Shown: positions 24,420 through 33,827, counted from the first letter of the stretch. The stretch is DNA of 64,000 nucleotides from Variovorax sp. EL159 (GCF_900100965.1 NZ_FMUJ01000006.1:186001-250000), one strand, 5' to 3'. Notes: generated by a model not told the origin, from the sequence alone. A program made the numbers and translations.

Positions 24420-26033
24420 TCAGTACCCTGCCGCCACGCCGTCGCGGCGCGGGTCGCTGGCAGCCACGTAGCCTTCGACCGACGGCTCGCCCGCGCGCCA
24501 GATGAACTGGCCGGCACCGAAGTCCTGGTACGAGTCGTTGATCACTTCGAGGTGATGGCCCAGATCGCGCAGGCCCTGCAGGGTGTTGGGGTTCATCGCG
24601 GCCTCGACGTTGATCTCGAGCCCCGCGTTGAAGCGCCAGCGCGGCGCATCGCAGGCAGCCTGCGGGTTCTGCTTGTAGTCGAGCATGCGCACCAGCGTCT
24701 GCATGTGGCCCTGCGGCTGCATGTTGCCGCCCATCACGCCGAAGCTCATGACCGGCTGGCCGTCCTTGGTGAGAAAGGCCGGAATGATCGTGTGGAACGG
24801 GCGCTTGCCCGGTGCCACCACGTTCGGGCTTTCGGCCTTCAGGCTGAAGCCATGGCCGCGGTTCTGCAGGCTGATGCCGAACTCGGGCTCCACGCAACCC
24901 GAGCCGAAGCCCATGTAGTTGCTCTGGATGAAGCTCACCATCATGCCGCTCTCGTCGGCGGCCGTGAGGTAGATGGTGCCGCCCTTGACCGGGTTGCCGG
25001 CCTTGAAGTCCTGCGCCTTCTTCACGTCGATGAGGCGGGCGCGCGAGGCGAGGTAGGCGTCGTCGAGCATCTGCTCGGTCGTCACTTCCATGGTCTTGCG
25101 CTCCGACACGTAGCGGTACACGTCGGCAAAGGCCAGCTTCATCGCTTCGATCTGCAGATGCTGCGACTGGACCGAATCGACCGGCAGCGAGGCGATGTCG
25201 AACTTCTCCAGGATGCCCAGCGCGATCAGCGCCGCGATGCCCTGCCCGTTCGGCGGAATTTCGTGCAGCGTGTGGCCACGGTAATCGCGCGAGATCGGTT
25301 GGACCCACTCGGGCTGGTAGGCCGCGAGGTCGGCCACCGTGAGCGCGCCGCCCTGCTCTTTCGAGAACTTCGCGAGCGCCTCGGCGATCTCGCCGTTGTA
25401 GTAGGCCTCGCCCTTGGTCCGGGCGATGGCCTTGAGCGCGCGTGCCGCGGCGGTGAAGCGGAACATGTCGCCCACCTCGGGCGCGCGGCCCCAGGGCAGG
25501 AAGGTCTGCGCAAAGCCCGGCTGCGACTGCAGCACCGGCGTGGCCGCGGCCCACTTGCCCTGCACCACCGGCGGCACGAGGTAGCCGCGCTCGGCGATGT
25601 CGATGGCCGGGGCCAGCAGGTCGGCGAAGGGCAGCTTGCCGAAGCGCTCGCTCATCGCGACCCAGCCGCGCACCGCGCCCGGCACCGTGACCGAATCGAT
25701 GCCGCGCATCGGCGGCGTGGCGGCATCGGCGCCGTACTTGGCCTTGAAGTACTCGGGCGTCCAGGCCTTGGGCGCCGGGCCCGAGGCGTTCAGGCCGTGC
25801 AGTTCCTTGCCGTCCCACAGGATGCAGAAGGCGTCGCTGCCCAGGCCGTTGCTCACGGGCTCGACCAGCGTCATCACCGCCGCGGTGGCAATGGCCGCAT
25901 CGACCGCGTTGCCGCCCTGCTGCAGGATGCGCAGCCCGGCCTGCGAGGCCAGTGGGTGCGAGGTCGACACCACGTTGCGCGCAAAGATCGGGATGCGGGT
26001 GGAGAGGTAAGGGTTGTTGAAGTCGAAGTTCAT
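24420..26033 (-). CDS. gamma-glutamyltransferase family protein, no signal peptide
   Basis: Ntn-hydrolase of 537 aa. The large-subunit region (SQAGLRILQQGGNAVDAAIA; EIPPNGQG) and the autoprocessing site are seen; the predicted catalytic Thr353 sits in KGGTIYLTAADESG, followed by the SNYMGFGSG segment and a GGNMQPQGHMQ motif near residue 435. Classical GGT is periplasmic, but this protein begins MNFDFNNPYLSTR without a signal peptide, so it is probably cytoplasmic like the YwrD type. Start at ATG 26033 chosen, 16 nt after the Bug gene. It may hydrolyse a gamma-glutamyl or other amide imported by its neighbours. Confidence 0.85.
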   Translation of the reverse strand: MNFDFNNPYLSTRIPIFARNVVSTSHPLASQAGLRILQQGGNAVDAAIATAAVMTLVEPVSNGLGSDAFCILWDGKELHGLNASGPAPKAWTPEYFKAKYGADAATPPMRGIDSVTVPGAVRGWVAMSERFGKLPFADLLAPAIDIAERGYLVPPVVQGKWAAATPVLQSQPGFAQTFLPWGRAPEVGDMFRFTAAARALKAIARTKGEAYYNGEIAEALAKFSKEQGGALTVADLAAYQPEWVQPISRDYRGHTLHEIPPNGQGIAALIALGILEKFDIASLPVDSVQSQHLQIEAMKLAFADVYRYVSERKTMEVTTEQMLDDAYLASRARLIDVKKAQDFKAGNPVKGGTIYLTAADESGMMVSFIQSNYMGFGSGCVEPEFGISLQNRGHGFSLKAESPNVVAPGKRPFHTIIPAFLTKDGQPVMSFGVMGGNMQPQGHMQTLVRMLDYKQNPQAACDAPRWRFNAGLEINVEAAMNPNTLQGLRDLGHHLEVINDSYQDFGAGQFIWRAGEPSVEGYVAASDPRRDGVAAGY

Positions 26034-26049
26034 GTCGGTCTGCCTTGCC

Positions 26050-27012
26050 TTATTCGTTGGTGATCTTGCGTTCGACCACGATCTTTTTCCACTTGGCGGC
26101 ATCGGTGGCCACCAGCTTGGCGAACTGGTCGGGCGTGCCCGGCGTCGCGGGCTCGATGCCCAGGCGTGCGAGCTTCTCTTTCACATCGGGGTCGGCCAGC
26201 GCCTCGTTGGCGGCCTTGTTGACCTTCGCGACGATGTCGGCCGGCAGGTTCTTCGGGCCATAGAAGCCGAACCACGTATTCGACTCGTAGCCGGGCAGCG
26301 TATCGGCGATGGGCGGCAGGTCGGGTGCGAGCGGGCTGCGCTTGAGCGAGGTCACGCCCAGTGCGCGCAGGCGGCCGTCGCGCACGTGCGGCATGCCGGT
26401 GGGCAGCGAGTCGAACAGCACGTCGACCTTGCCGCTGATCAGGTCGGGAATGGCGAGCGCCGTGCCCTTGTACGGAATGTGCGTGACGAAGATGTTGGCC
26501 TGCGACTTGAACAGCTCGGCCGTGAGCTGCACGATGGTGCCGTTGCCGCTCGACGCGTAGTTGAGCTTGCCGGGGTTCTTCTTGGCGTAGTCGATCCACT
26601 CGCGCACCGTCTTGGCCGGCGAGTTCACGGGCACCAGCATGATGCTGGCCGCGTCGCCCACATGTGCGATGGGCGTGAAGTCGCGCACCGTGTCGTAGGG
26701 CAGCTTGTTGATGGCCGGGCCGATGGCGTGCGTGCTGGTGGTCGCCAGCAGCAGCGTGTAGCCGTCGGGCGCGGCCTTGGCGGCCTGGTCGGAGCCGATG
26801 GCGCCGCCGGCACCGGGCTTGTTGTCGATGACGAGCGTGGTGCCGAGCTTCTCGCCCATCTTCTGGCCCAGCGTGCGGGCAAAGAGGTCGGTGGCTCCCG
26901 CCGCGGGGAACGGCACGATCAGCCGGATCGGTTTGTTCGGGTAGTTCTGAGCCAGGGCGGAAGTCGCGGCCAGCATCATTGCGGCAGCAAGCACGAAGCC
27001 TGTTCGTTTCAT
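26050..27012 (-). CDS. Bug/TctC family tripartite transporter substrate-binding protein
   Basis: Periplasmic binding protein of 320 aa, with signal peptide (cleavage probably after ALA, near residue 21) and the family's start YPNKPIRLIVPFPAAGATD followed by NKPGAGGAIG near residue 70. Such proteins bind carboxylates, amides or amino acids for TctAB-type permeases. No permease is in the same operon. First gene of the operon 27012 to 21700; its promoter region has the shared LysR-type block. Confidence 0.9.
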   Translation of the reverse strand: MKRTGFVLAAAMMLAATSALAQNYPNKPIRLIVPFPAAGATDLFARTLGQKMGEKLGTTLVIDNKPGAGGAIGSDQAAKAAPDGYTLLLATTSTHAIGPAINKLPYDTVRDFTPIAHVGDAASIMLVPVNSPAKTVREWIDYAKKNPGKLNYASSGNGTIVQLTAELFKSQANIFVTHIPYKGTALAIPDLISGKVDVLFDSLPTGMPHVRDGRLRALGVTSLKRSPLAPDLPPIADTLPGYESNTWFGFYGPKNLPADIVAKVNKAANEALADPDVKEKLARLGIEPATPGTPDQFAKLVATDAAKWKKIVVERKITNE

Positions 27013-27080
27013 GGTGATGATTTTCTCCGAGGTCTTTGTCTTTGTATCGGTGCGCCGCGACCCGGCGTGGCCGAAGGATT

Positions 27081-27145
27081 GGACGCCTGCGGCATTGAAA
27101 ATGGAAATGGATTTATCGGATAGATATATGAGTCGAATGCATTAA
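27081..27145. promoter_or_regulatory. 65-bp promoter block with LysR-type T-N11-A box (copy 2)
   Basis: Ungapped match to 19098-19162. The core GAAATGGATTTATCGGAT is identical and the dyad TATC-GGATA-GATA is at 27114-27126. It stands 69 nt upstream of the Bug gene start and over 110 nt from the divergent LysR start, so it probably serves the minus-strand operon. Confidence 0.65.
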
Positions 27146-27258
27146 TTGCGCCCACGGCCACCCGGGGCCGCGACACGCCGGTGCTTTCCTGCCGACAATG
27201 CCCCGTTCCGCATTGCCCGGCATCCGGCCGCTCACCTCCCAACCGCAACGACAACACC

Positions 27259-28236
27259 GTGGACCTTCGCGCGCTCCGCTACTTCATCACCGTGCTCGAG
27301 GCCGGCAGCCTCTCGCGGGCGGCCGCCCTGTTGTACGTGGCCCAGCCGGCGCTCACGGCGCAGATCAAGAAGCTTGAAAGCGAACTCGGCACCCAGCTCT
27401 TCGAGCGCTCGCACGCGGGCGTCACGCCGACGCCCGCCGGCATGCAGCTCTACCACGATGCGCGGCGGCTGCTGTCCGACGCGGCCGCGTTGCGGGAGCG
27501 CTTCCAGCGCCCCACGCAGGGCCTGGAAGGCTCGGTCACCCTCGCGGTCCCGTCGCTGCTGTCGTCCCTGCTGATGGGCCCGGTGCTCAAGCAGCTCAAG
27601 CTGCGCCACCCCTTCGTGCGCGTCTTCGTGCTGGACGACCTGAGCCTGATGGTGAAGAAGACCATGCTCGACCGCCGGGCCGACGTCGGCATCATGGTCG
27701 ACACGCCGGCGCTCGAAGGCCTGGTGTGCGAACCGCTGGCGAACGAATCGATCTTCCTGTGCGGCTTCGACGTGAACGGCATCGCCGCGCCCTTGCTCAA
27801 GCGCCGGCGCGCCGTCCGCAAGACGGCGACCCGCCGCGGCCGCGACGAAATCACCTTCGCGCGCGCGGCGCAATTGCCGCTCGTGCTGCAGTCGCGCCGC
27901 TTCAGCATCCGGCAGGCGGTCGAGCAGGCGGCATCGGAACTGGGCATCGAGCTGAACGTCGCCTACGAACATGACTCGGCGCGCGTGCTGCGCTCGCTCT
28001 ACCAGGCCGGTGCCGGCTTCACCTTCACGCCGGCCTGCGCGCTCGACGACTCGGCCCTCGCGGACGAACGCTGGATCTGCGCGCGCGTGACGCAGCCGCA
28101 ATTGCCGCGCAGCTACACGCTGGCCACGCTCGCGAACCGCCCGGCCGACCCGGTCGTGCAGGCGGTGATCGACGTGCTGCGCGAAGAAATCGCCCGCATG
28201 GTCGGCCAGGGCCTCTGGGACGCCGACCTGCCCTGA
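27259..28236 (+). CDS. LysR family transcriptional regulator
   Basis: LTTR of 325 aa with N-terminal HTH (LSRAAALLYVAQPALTAQIKKLE), similar to the nitrogen-assimilation/Cbl-like branch. The GTG at 27259 gives the standard N-terminus MDLRALRYFITV. A basic insert (KRRRAVRKTATRRGRDE, about residues 182-198) interrupts the effector domain. It is divergent from the Bug operon and 158 nt upstream of the acyl-CoA ligase operon, whose leader has an ATC-N9-GAT box. Confidence 0.9.
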   Translation: MDLRALRYFITVLEAGSLSRAAALLYVAQPALTAQIKKLESELGTQLFERSHAGVTPTPAGMQLYHDARRLLSDAAALRERFQRPTQGLEGSVTLAVPSLLSSLLMGPVLKQLKLRHPFVRVFVLDDLSLMVKKTMLDRRADVGIMVDTPALEGLVCEPLANESIFLCGFDVNGIAAPLLKRRRAVRKTATRRGRDEITFARAAQLPLVLQSRRFSIRQAVEQAASELGIELNVAYEHDSARVLRSLYQAGAGFTFTPACALDDSALADERWICARVTQPQLPRSYTLATLANRPADPVVQAVIDVLREEIARMVGQGLWDADLP

Positions 28237-28274
28237 CCCCGGCCCGCCAACGCGGGCATCGCAGCGATCGTGGT

Positions 28275-28299
28275 CGGCCATCAGAAATAGTGATGGCCG
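28275..28299. promoter_or_regulatory. LysR-type box, 9-bp arm palindrome upstream of the acyl-CoA ligase
   Basis: CGGCCATCA-gaaatag-TGATGGCCG is a perfect 9-bp inverted repeat holding ATC-N9-GAT, the classical LTTR motif (T81-N11-A93 in local numbering 282xx). It begins 39 nt after the LysR stop and ends 95 nt before the ligase start, a normal activator distance. Confidence 0.6.
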
Positions 28300-28394
28300 C
28301 GCATCAGCAAACGGTATTTCCTCCCTGGCGCCCTGCGCCGCGATAGTCGCGCCAGTCCACTCGCACATGGAAGTGGCGCACAGGAGATAGCCTT

Positions 28395-29966
28395 TTGAAT
28401 TCCCCATCCTTCGAGGTCGCCAACGTCGGCGCCCTCGTCTCGCGCGCATCCCGCGCATTCGCCCGGCAGGTCGCGATCAAGAGCCCGGCACGCTCGATCA
28501 CCTACGAAGAACTCGACAGGCGTTCCAACCGCCTGGCCAACGCGCTGCTCGCGCACGGCCTGGCGCGCGGCGCGCGGGTCGGCGTGTGCCTGCCGAACTG
28601 CATCGAAGTGGTCGAGCTCGAACTGGCCTGCTACAAGGCCGCGCTGGTGAAGGCGCCGATCAACGCGCGGCTCTCGCCGGTCGAGGTGGCCGGAATGATC
28701 GCCAACAGCGAGGCCGAGCTGATCGTGACCACGGCCGCACGTGCCGAGGCCTTCCTGCCCCTTTTGCAGACCGCCCCGCCGCAACTGCTGCTGATCGACC
28801 CGCCCGAAGGCGGCGCGCACAGCTACGAAGCCGCGCTGGCCGCCGCCAGCGACACCTTCGACGCCGCGCGCGTGCAGTCCGGCGAGCTGGCCGTGCTGCA
28901 CTACACCTCGGGATCGAGCGGCGTGCTGAAGGCGGCGATGCAGACCTTCGGCAACCGCCTGGCGCAGCTGCGCAAGTTCCTCATGCGACCCGACGGCATG
29001 CGGCCCGGCGAACTGCTGGGCCTGGTCGGGCCGATCACGCATGCCTCGGGCATGCAGCTCGTGCCAGCGCTGTGCAGCGGCGCGACCATCCGGCTGTTCG
29101 ACGGCTTCGAGCCCGACCGCTTCCTGGCGGAGATGCGCGCCGACCGCGTGGCCCACACCTTCATGGTGCCGACCATGATCAACATGCTGCTCGCGCAACT
29201 GCAGGGCAAATACCTGCCGCTGCCCGACCTGAAGCGGCTCGGCTACGGCGCGGCGCCGATGGCACCCGCGCGCATCATGCAGGCGATGGATGTGTTCGGG
29301 CCGATCCTCTCGCAGGGCTACGGCGCCGGTGAAACCACTTCCGGCGTGTGCGGGCTCTCGGTCGAAGACCACCTGTTTGCACGCGCCGCCATGCCCGAGC
29401 GCCTGGCCTCCTGCGGACGACCCTTCCTGGAATCGCGCGTGGAAATCGTCGACGACGAAGGGAGGCCCGTGGCGGTCGGCGAGATCGGCGAGATCGTGGT
29501 CAGCGGCCCCGACGTCTTCGCGGGCTACTGGCGTGCGCCCGAACTCACGGCCGAGGTGCTGAAGAACGGCAGCTATCACACAGGCGACCTCGCGCGTGCC
29601 GACGACGACGGCTACATCTACATCGTCGATCGCAAGAAAGACATGGTGATCACCGGCGGCTTCAACGTCTACCCGTCGGAGGTCGAGGCCGTGCTCTACC
29701 AGCACGCGGCCGTTGCCGATGCCTGCGTGTTCGCGGTGCCCGACGACAAGTGGGGCGAGGCCGTGGCCGCGCACATCGTGCTCAAGCCCGGCGAGGTGCC
29801 CGACAGCGCCGCGCTCGACGCCTTCTGCGCCAGCCGGCTTGGCGGCTACAAGCGGCCGCGAACCATCGAGTTCGTGAACGCGCTGCCCAAGAACCCGAAC
29901 GGCAAGGTCGCACGCAAGGTCATCCAGGCGCCCTACTGGGCCGACCGCGCGCGGCGCGTCAATTGA
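28395..29966 (+). CDS. AMP-dependent acyl-CoA synthetase/ligase
   Basis: ANL-family ligase of 523 aa. It adenylates a carboxylic acid and transfers it to CoA. The P-loop YTSGSSGVLKAA is near residue 173, GYGAGETT near 311, YHTGDLA near 395 and the C-terminal lysine in PKNPNGKVARK near 505. The serine-rich SSG loop is a slight variant of the usual SGTTG. Start is a TTG at 28395: AGGAG at 28382-28386 lies 8 nt upstream and no better start fits. The acid is unknown; the acyl-CoA dehydrogenase follows after 20 nt. Confidence 0.9.
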   Translation: MNSPSFEVANVGALVSRASRAFARQVAIKSPARSITYEELDRRSNRLANALLAHGLARGARVGVCLPNCIEVVELELACYKAALVKAPINARLSPVEVAGMIANSEAELIVTTAARAEAFLPLLQTAPPQLLLIDPPEGGAHSYEAALAAASDTFDAARVQSGELAVLHYTSGSSGVLKAAMQTFGNRLAQLRKFLMRPDGMRPGELLGLVGPITHASGMQLVPALCSGATIRLFDGFEPDRFLAEMRADRVAHTFMVPTMINMLLAQLQGKYLPLPDLKRLGYGAAPMAPARIMQAMDVFGPILSQGYGAGETTSGVCGLSVEDHLFARAAMPERLASCGRPFLESRVEIVDDEGRPVAVGEIGEIVVSGPDVFAGYWRAPELTAEVLKNGSYHTGDLARADDDGYIYIVDRKKDMVITGGFNVYPSEVEAVLYQHAAVADACVFAVPDDKWGEAVAAHIVLKPGEVPDSAALDAFCASRLGGYKRPRTIEFVNALPKNPNGKVARKVIQAPYWADRARRVN

Positions 29967-29986
29967 ACGGACAGGAAGGAACACAC

Positions 29987-31183
29987 ATGAACGACGCACT
30001 TGCCGCAGGCACGCACTTCGAAGGCTCGGCGCAGGCCGCGGAACTGATCGGGCGCATCCGCGATTTCATTCACGGCGAGCTGGCCGCCATCGTTGCCGAG
30101 CACGGCATCGACCATGAGCACAGCCCCGACCGCGAGACGCTGCGGCGCATCTGGCGACGCTCCAACGAACTCGGCTTCTACGGCATCACGCTGCCGAAGG
30201 CGATGGGCGGGCTGGGCCTGTCGGTGCTCGACCACGTGCTGATCAAGGAGGCCATCTACGCCAGCGGTTCGCCGCTGGCGCCGCACGTGTTCGGCGAACT
30301 CAGCGGCCCGCCCCGGGTGGGCGCGCTCGCGCGGCAGGCCACGCCCTGGCAGCTCGAACAGTTCATCGTGCCGGTGGCGAATGCGAACAAGGCCATCTGC
30401 TTCGCGCTGACCGAGGCCGAGGCCGGCTCCGATGCCGGCGCGGTCCAGACACGGGCCGAGCGGCAGGGCGACGACTACGTGCTCACCGGCCGCAAGCGCT
30501 TTATCTCGGGCTCGCCCTTCGCCGACTTCGCGCTGGTGATGGCCTCGACCGCCCAGGACCCCGCCCAGCGCGAGGTCTCGGCCTTCTTCGTCGACCTGGG
30601 CCTGCCGGGTGCGCGCGTGGAATCAGGCTACAAGACCATGGCCGGCCAGTCGCACACGGGCGACATCGTGCTCGAAGGCTGCCGCGTTCCCGCGCGCAAC
30701 ATGATCGGCGAACCGGGCCGGGGCCTGGCACTGGCGCTCGGGCGCATCACGGTGAACCGGCTGCTGCATTGCCCGGCGATGGTGGGCCTGGCGCGCGTGG
30801 CGCTCGACGATGCCATCGCCTACGCAAAGGGCCGCCGCCAGTTCGGCCGCGCCATCGCGCAGTTCCAGGCCATCCAGCACATGCTGGCCAACATGGCGAC
30901 AGACCTCGCCGCCGCGCGCGGGCTGATGATCGCCACCGCACGGCAGATCGATGCCGGCGGCGAGGCGCGCGCCGAGGCCTCGATGGCCAAGCTGTTCTGC
31001 TCCGAGTCGGCCTTCCGCATCGCAGATTCGGCGGTGCAGATCCATGGCGGCGAAGGCATCGTGCAGGGCCGGCGCGTGGAGTTTCTGTTCCGCATGCTGC
31101 GCATGTACCGCGTGCTCACCGGCACCAGCGAGATCCAGCGCAACACCATCGCGCGCGAACTGCTGGGCGACCCGGCCCCCTGA
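29987..31183 (+). CDS. acyl-CoA dehydrogenase
   Basis: Flavoenzyme of 398 aa that should oxidise the acyl-CoA made by the preceding ligase. FAD/substrate motifs CFALTEAEAGSDA (near residue 135), KRFISGSPFAD, GRRQFGRAIAQFQAIQHMLA (near 280) and the C-terminal IHGGEGIVQ and RVLTGTSEIQRNTIARELLG are clear. The base position in the helix before RVLTGTSEIQ is not the usual YR-E type; the residue cannot be fixed by eye. A Shine-Dalgarno AGGAAGGA precedes the ATG. Confidence 0.92.
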   Translation: MNDALAAGTHFEGSAQAAELIGRIRDFIHGELAAIVAEHGIDHEHSPDRETLRRIWRRSNELGFYGITLPKAMGGLGLSVLDHVLIKEAIYASGSPLAPHVFGELSGPPRVGALARQATPWQLEQFIVPVANANKAICFALTEAEAGSDAGAVQTRAERQGDDYVLTGRKRFISGSPFADFALVMASTAQDPAQREVSAFFVDLGLPGARVESGYKTMAGQSHTGDIVLEGCRVPARNMIGEPGRGLALALGRITVNRLLHCPAMVGLARVALDDAIAYAKGRRQFGRAIAQFQAIQHMLANMATDLAAARGLMIATARQIDAGGEARAEASMAKLFCSESAFRIADSAVQIHGGEGIVQGRRVEFLFRMLRMYRVLTGTSEIQRNTIARELLGDPAP

Positions 31184-31236
31184 TACCGCCGCACCGCCGC
31201 CCTTCACCACAACAACCAGACCGAGAGACAAGCACC

Positions 31237-32229
31237 ATGAACCCCGATTGCATCGCCTCGCGGCGCCTGCTTTGCCAGGCGCTGGCCGTGTCGCTGCTGC
31301 CCGCCGCATGGCCCGCGCTGGCGGCCGACAGCGACTGGCCGAGCCGGCCCATCAAGTGGGTACTGCCCTACCTTGCGGGCACCGGCCCGGACATCACGGC
31401 ACGCACGCTGGCAGAGGCCGTGAGCCCGCTGCTCGGGCAGCCCGTCGTGATCGAGAACCGCGCCGGCGCCGCCGGCAACATCGGCGCCCGGATGGTCGCG
31501 CACGCGCCCGCCGACGGCTACACGTGGATCTATTCCGCCGCGCCGATGGCGGCCAACATGCGCATGTACGCCAACCCGGGCTACGACGCGGTGAAAGACT
31601 TCCGCCACATCATGCGGCTGACGACCTCGGACATCCTGCTGATCGTCCACCCGTCCTCGGGCATCCAGAGCGTGCGCGAACTGGTCGAGCGTGCGCGTGC
31701 CAATCCGGGCAAGCTGGACTACGCCTCCGGCGGCGTGGGCACGCCTTCGCACCTGGGGGTCGAGCTGTTCCTGAGCGCCGCCGGCGTGCAGGCCACGCAC
31801 GTGCCTTACAAGGGCGCATCGGAAATGGTCAATGCGGTGCTCGGCAAGCAGGTCTTCTTTGCGATGCCGATCTTCAGCGTGGCCTTTCCGCATGTGCAGG
31901 CGGGTCGGCTCAAGGCGCTGGCGATTGCGGGCAACCAGCGCAATGCCACGCTGCCCGATGTGCCGACGCTGGCCGAAGCGGGTGTGCCGGGCGTGTCGCT
32001 CACCTCGTGGGGCGGCATCTCGGTGCCGGCGCGCACGCCCGATGCGATCGTCTCGAAGATCCACGCGGCGTTCGAGCAGGCCATCCGGCAACCGGCCGTG
32101 CGCACGGTGATCGAGGCTTCGGGTGGCGTCGTCAGTCCGTCGAGTCCGCAGGACTACGCCAAGGGCTTCGCGCAAGAGATCGCGTTGACCGAAACCATGA
32201 TGAAGAAGGCGCAGCTGGCGCCGATGTAG
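31237..32229 (+). CDS. Bug/TctC family substrate-binding protein
   Basis: Periplasmic binding protein of 330 aa with signal peptide (cleavage after ALA near residue 29) and Bug signature WPSRPIKWVLPYLAGTGPD, then ENRAGAAGNIGARM. Third gene of the ligase/acyl-CoA dehydrogenase operon, 53 nt after the dehydrogenase, so it may capture the acid that the ligase activates. The TctAB permease encoded convergently right after the terminator could be its partner. Confidence 0.9.
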   Translation: MNPDCIASRRLLCQALAVSLLPAAWPALAADSDWPSRPIKWVLPYLAGTGPDITARTLAEAVSPLLGQPVVIENRAGAAGNIGARMVAHAPADGYTWIYSAAPMAANMRMYANPGYDAVKDFRHIMRLTTSDILLIVHPSSGIQSVRELVERARANPGKLDYASGGVGTPSHLGVELFLSAAGVQATHVPYKGASEMVNAVLGKQVFFAMPIFSVAFPHVQAGRLKALAIAGNQRNATLPDVPTLAEAGVPGVSLTSWGGISVPARTPDAIVSKIHAAFEQAIRQPAVRTVIEASGGVVSPSSPQDYAKGFAQEIALTETMMKKAQLAPM

Positions 32230-32251
32230 CACCGGCTGCTTCTCCATGAAA

Positions 32252-32273
32252 AATGGCGCCCGAGGGCGCCATT
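32252..32273. terminator. bidirectional terminator between the Bug gene and tctA
   Basis: AATGGCGCCC-ga-GGGCGCCATT is a 10-bp perfect stem flanked by A-rich (left) and T-rich (right, TTCTTGTTT) sequence, so it can end transcription of both convergent units. Confidence 0.85.
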
Positions 32274-32296
32274 CTTGTTTGCAGCAAAGACCGGGG

Positions 32297-33808
32297 TCAG
32301 TCTTCGACGAAGGCCTCTTCGCGCTTCGACTTCACGGCCGGCAGCAGCACGATGATCAGCAGCAGCGCGGCGGCGGCCAGCAGGCTGGCGGAGATCGGGC
32401 GCGTGACGAACACGCTCCAGTCGCCACGCGACAGCAGCAGCGAGCGGCGCAGGTTTTCTTCCATCATCGGCCCGAGGATGAAGCCCAGCAGCAGCGGTGC
32501 AGGCTCGCAACCCAGCTTGAAGAACATGTAGCCCACCAGGCCGAAGATGCCGACCATCCACACGTCGAAGGTGTTGTTGTTGGTCGAGTACACGCCGATG
32601 GCGCAAAACAGCACGATCGCCGGGAACAGGTACTTGTACGGCACCGACAGCAGCTTGATCCACATGCCGATCAGCGGCAGGTTCAGGATGATGAGCATCG
32701 CATTGCCGATCCACATCGAGGCGATCAGGCCCCAGAACAGCTCGGGGTTGCTGGTCATCACCTGCGGGCCCGGCTGGATGTTGTGGATGGTCATCGCGCC
32801 CACCATCAGCGCCATCACGGCGTTGGGCGGAATGCCCAGCGTCAAGAGCGGAATGAAGGAGGTCTGCGCACCGGCGTTGTTGGCCGATTCAGGCGCCGCC
32901 ACACCGCGGATGTTGCCCTTGCCGAAGGGCACTTCGCCCGGCTTCAGCTTGGTCTTCTTCTCGATGGTGTAGGCCGCGAAAGCCGCCAGCAGCGCACCGC
33001 CGCCGGGCAGGATGCCCAGTGCAGAACCCAGCGCCGTGCCGCGCAGAACCGCGGGCGTCATGCGCTTGAAGTCTTCCTTGGTCGGGAACAGACCCGAGAC
33101 CTTGGCGGTGAACACTTCGCGCTCGTCGTCGGGGCGCGAGAGGTTGGCAATGATTTCGCCGTAGCCGAACACGCCCATGGCGATGGCCACGAAGCCGATG
33201 CCGTCGGTGAGTTCGGGAATGTCGAAGCTGTAGCGTGCGACGCCCGAGTTCACGTCGGTACCGACCAGACCCAGCAGCAGGCCCAGCACGATCATCGCGA
33301 TGGCCTTGAGCAGCGAGCCCGAAGCCAGCACCACGGCGCCGATCAGGCCCAGGATCATCAGCGAGAAGTACTCGGCCGGGCCGAACTTGAAGGCCAACTC
33401 GGTCAGCGGCGGCGCGAACGCGGCCAGGATCAGCGTGCCCACGCAACCCGCGAAGAACGAGCCCAGGCCCGCTGCCGCGAGTGCCGGACCCGCACGGCCC
33501 TTGCGCGCCATCTGGTAGCCGTCGATCACGGTCACCACCGACGACGATTCGCCCGGCAGGTTGACCAGAATCGCGGTGGTGGAGCCGCCGTATTGCGCGC
33601 CGTAGTAAATACCGGCCAGCATGATCAGCGCCGACACGGGCGGCAGTGCGTACGTGGCGGGCAGCAGCATCGCGATGGTCGCGACCGGGCCGATGCCGGG
33701 GAGCACGCCGATCAGCGTGCCCAGGATGCAGCCGACCAGGCAGTACAGCAGGTTGGTGAAGGTAAAGGCAACGCCAAAACCCATCGAGAGGTGTTCAACC
33801 AATTCCAT
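32297..33808 (-). CDS. tctA: tripartite tricarboxylate transporter permease, large subunit TctA
   Basis: Membrane protein of 503 aa with about twelve hydrophobic segments. The TctA signature region GVLPGIGPVATIAMLLP near residue 38 and YYGAQYGGSTTAILVNLPGESSSVVT near 68 is plain, as is LGILPGGGALLAAFAAY near 260. It imports carboxylates with the sodium or proton gradient. It lies 19 nt downstream of tctB; no tctC precedes the pair. Confidence 0.94.
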   Translation of the reverse strand: MELVEHLSMGFGVAFTFTNLLYCLVGCILGTLIGVLPGIGPVATIAMLLPATYALPPVSALIMLAGIYYGAQYGGSTTAILVNLPGESSSVVTVIDGYQMARKGRAGPALAAAGLGSFFAGCVGTLILAAFAPPLTELAFKFGPAEYFSLMILGLIGAVVLASGSLLKAIAMIVLGLLLGLVGTDVNSGVARYSFDIPELTDGIGFVAIAMGVFGYGEIIANLSRPDDEREVFTAKVSGLFPTKEDFKRMTPAVLRGTALGSALGILPGGGALLAAFAAYTIEKKTKLKPGEVPFGKGNIRGVAAPESANNAGAQTSFIPLLTLGIPPNAVMALMVGAMTIHNIQPGPQVMTSNPELFWGLIASMWIGNAMLIILNLPLIGMWIKLLSVPYKYLFPAIVLFCAIGVYSTNNNTFDVWMVGIFGLVGYMFFKLGCEPAPLLLGFILGPMMEENLRRSLLLSRGDWSVFVTRPISASLLAAAALLLIIVLLPAVKSKREEAFVED

Positions 33809-33827
33809 GATGTGAGCAGCTTTCTTC

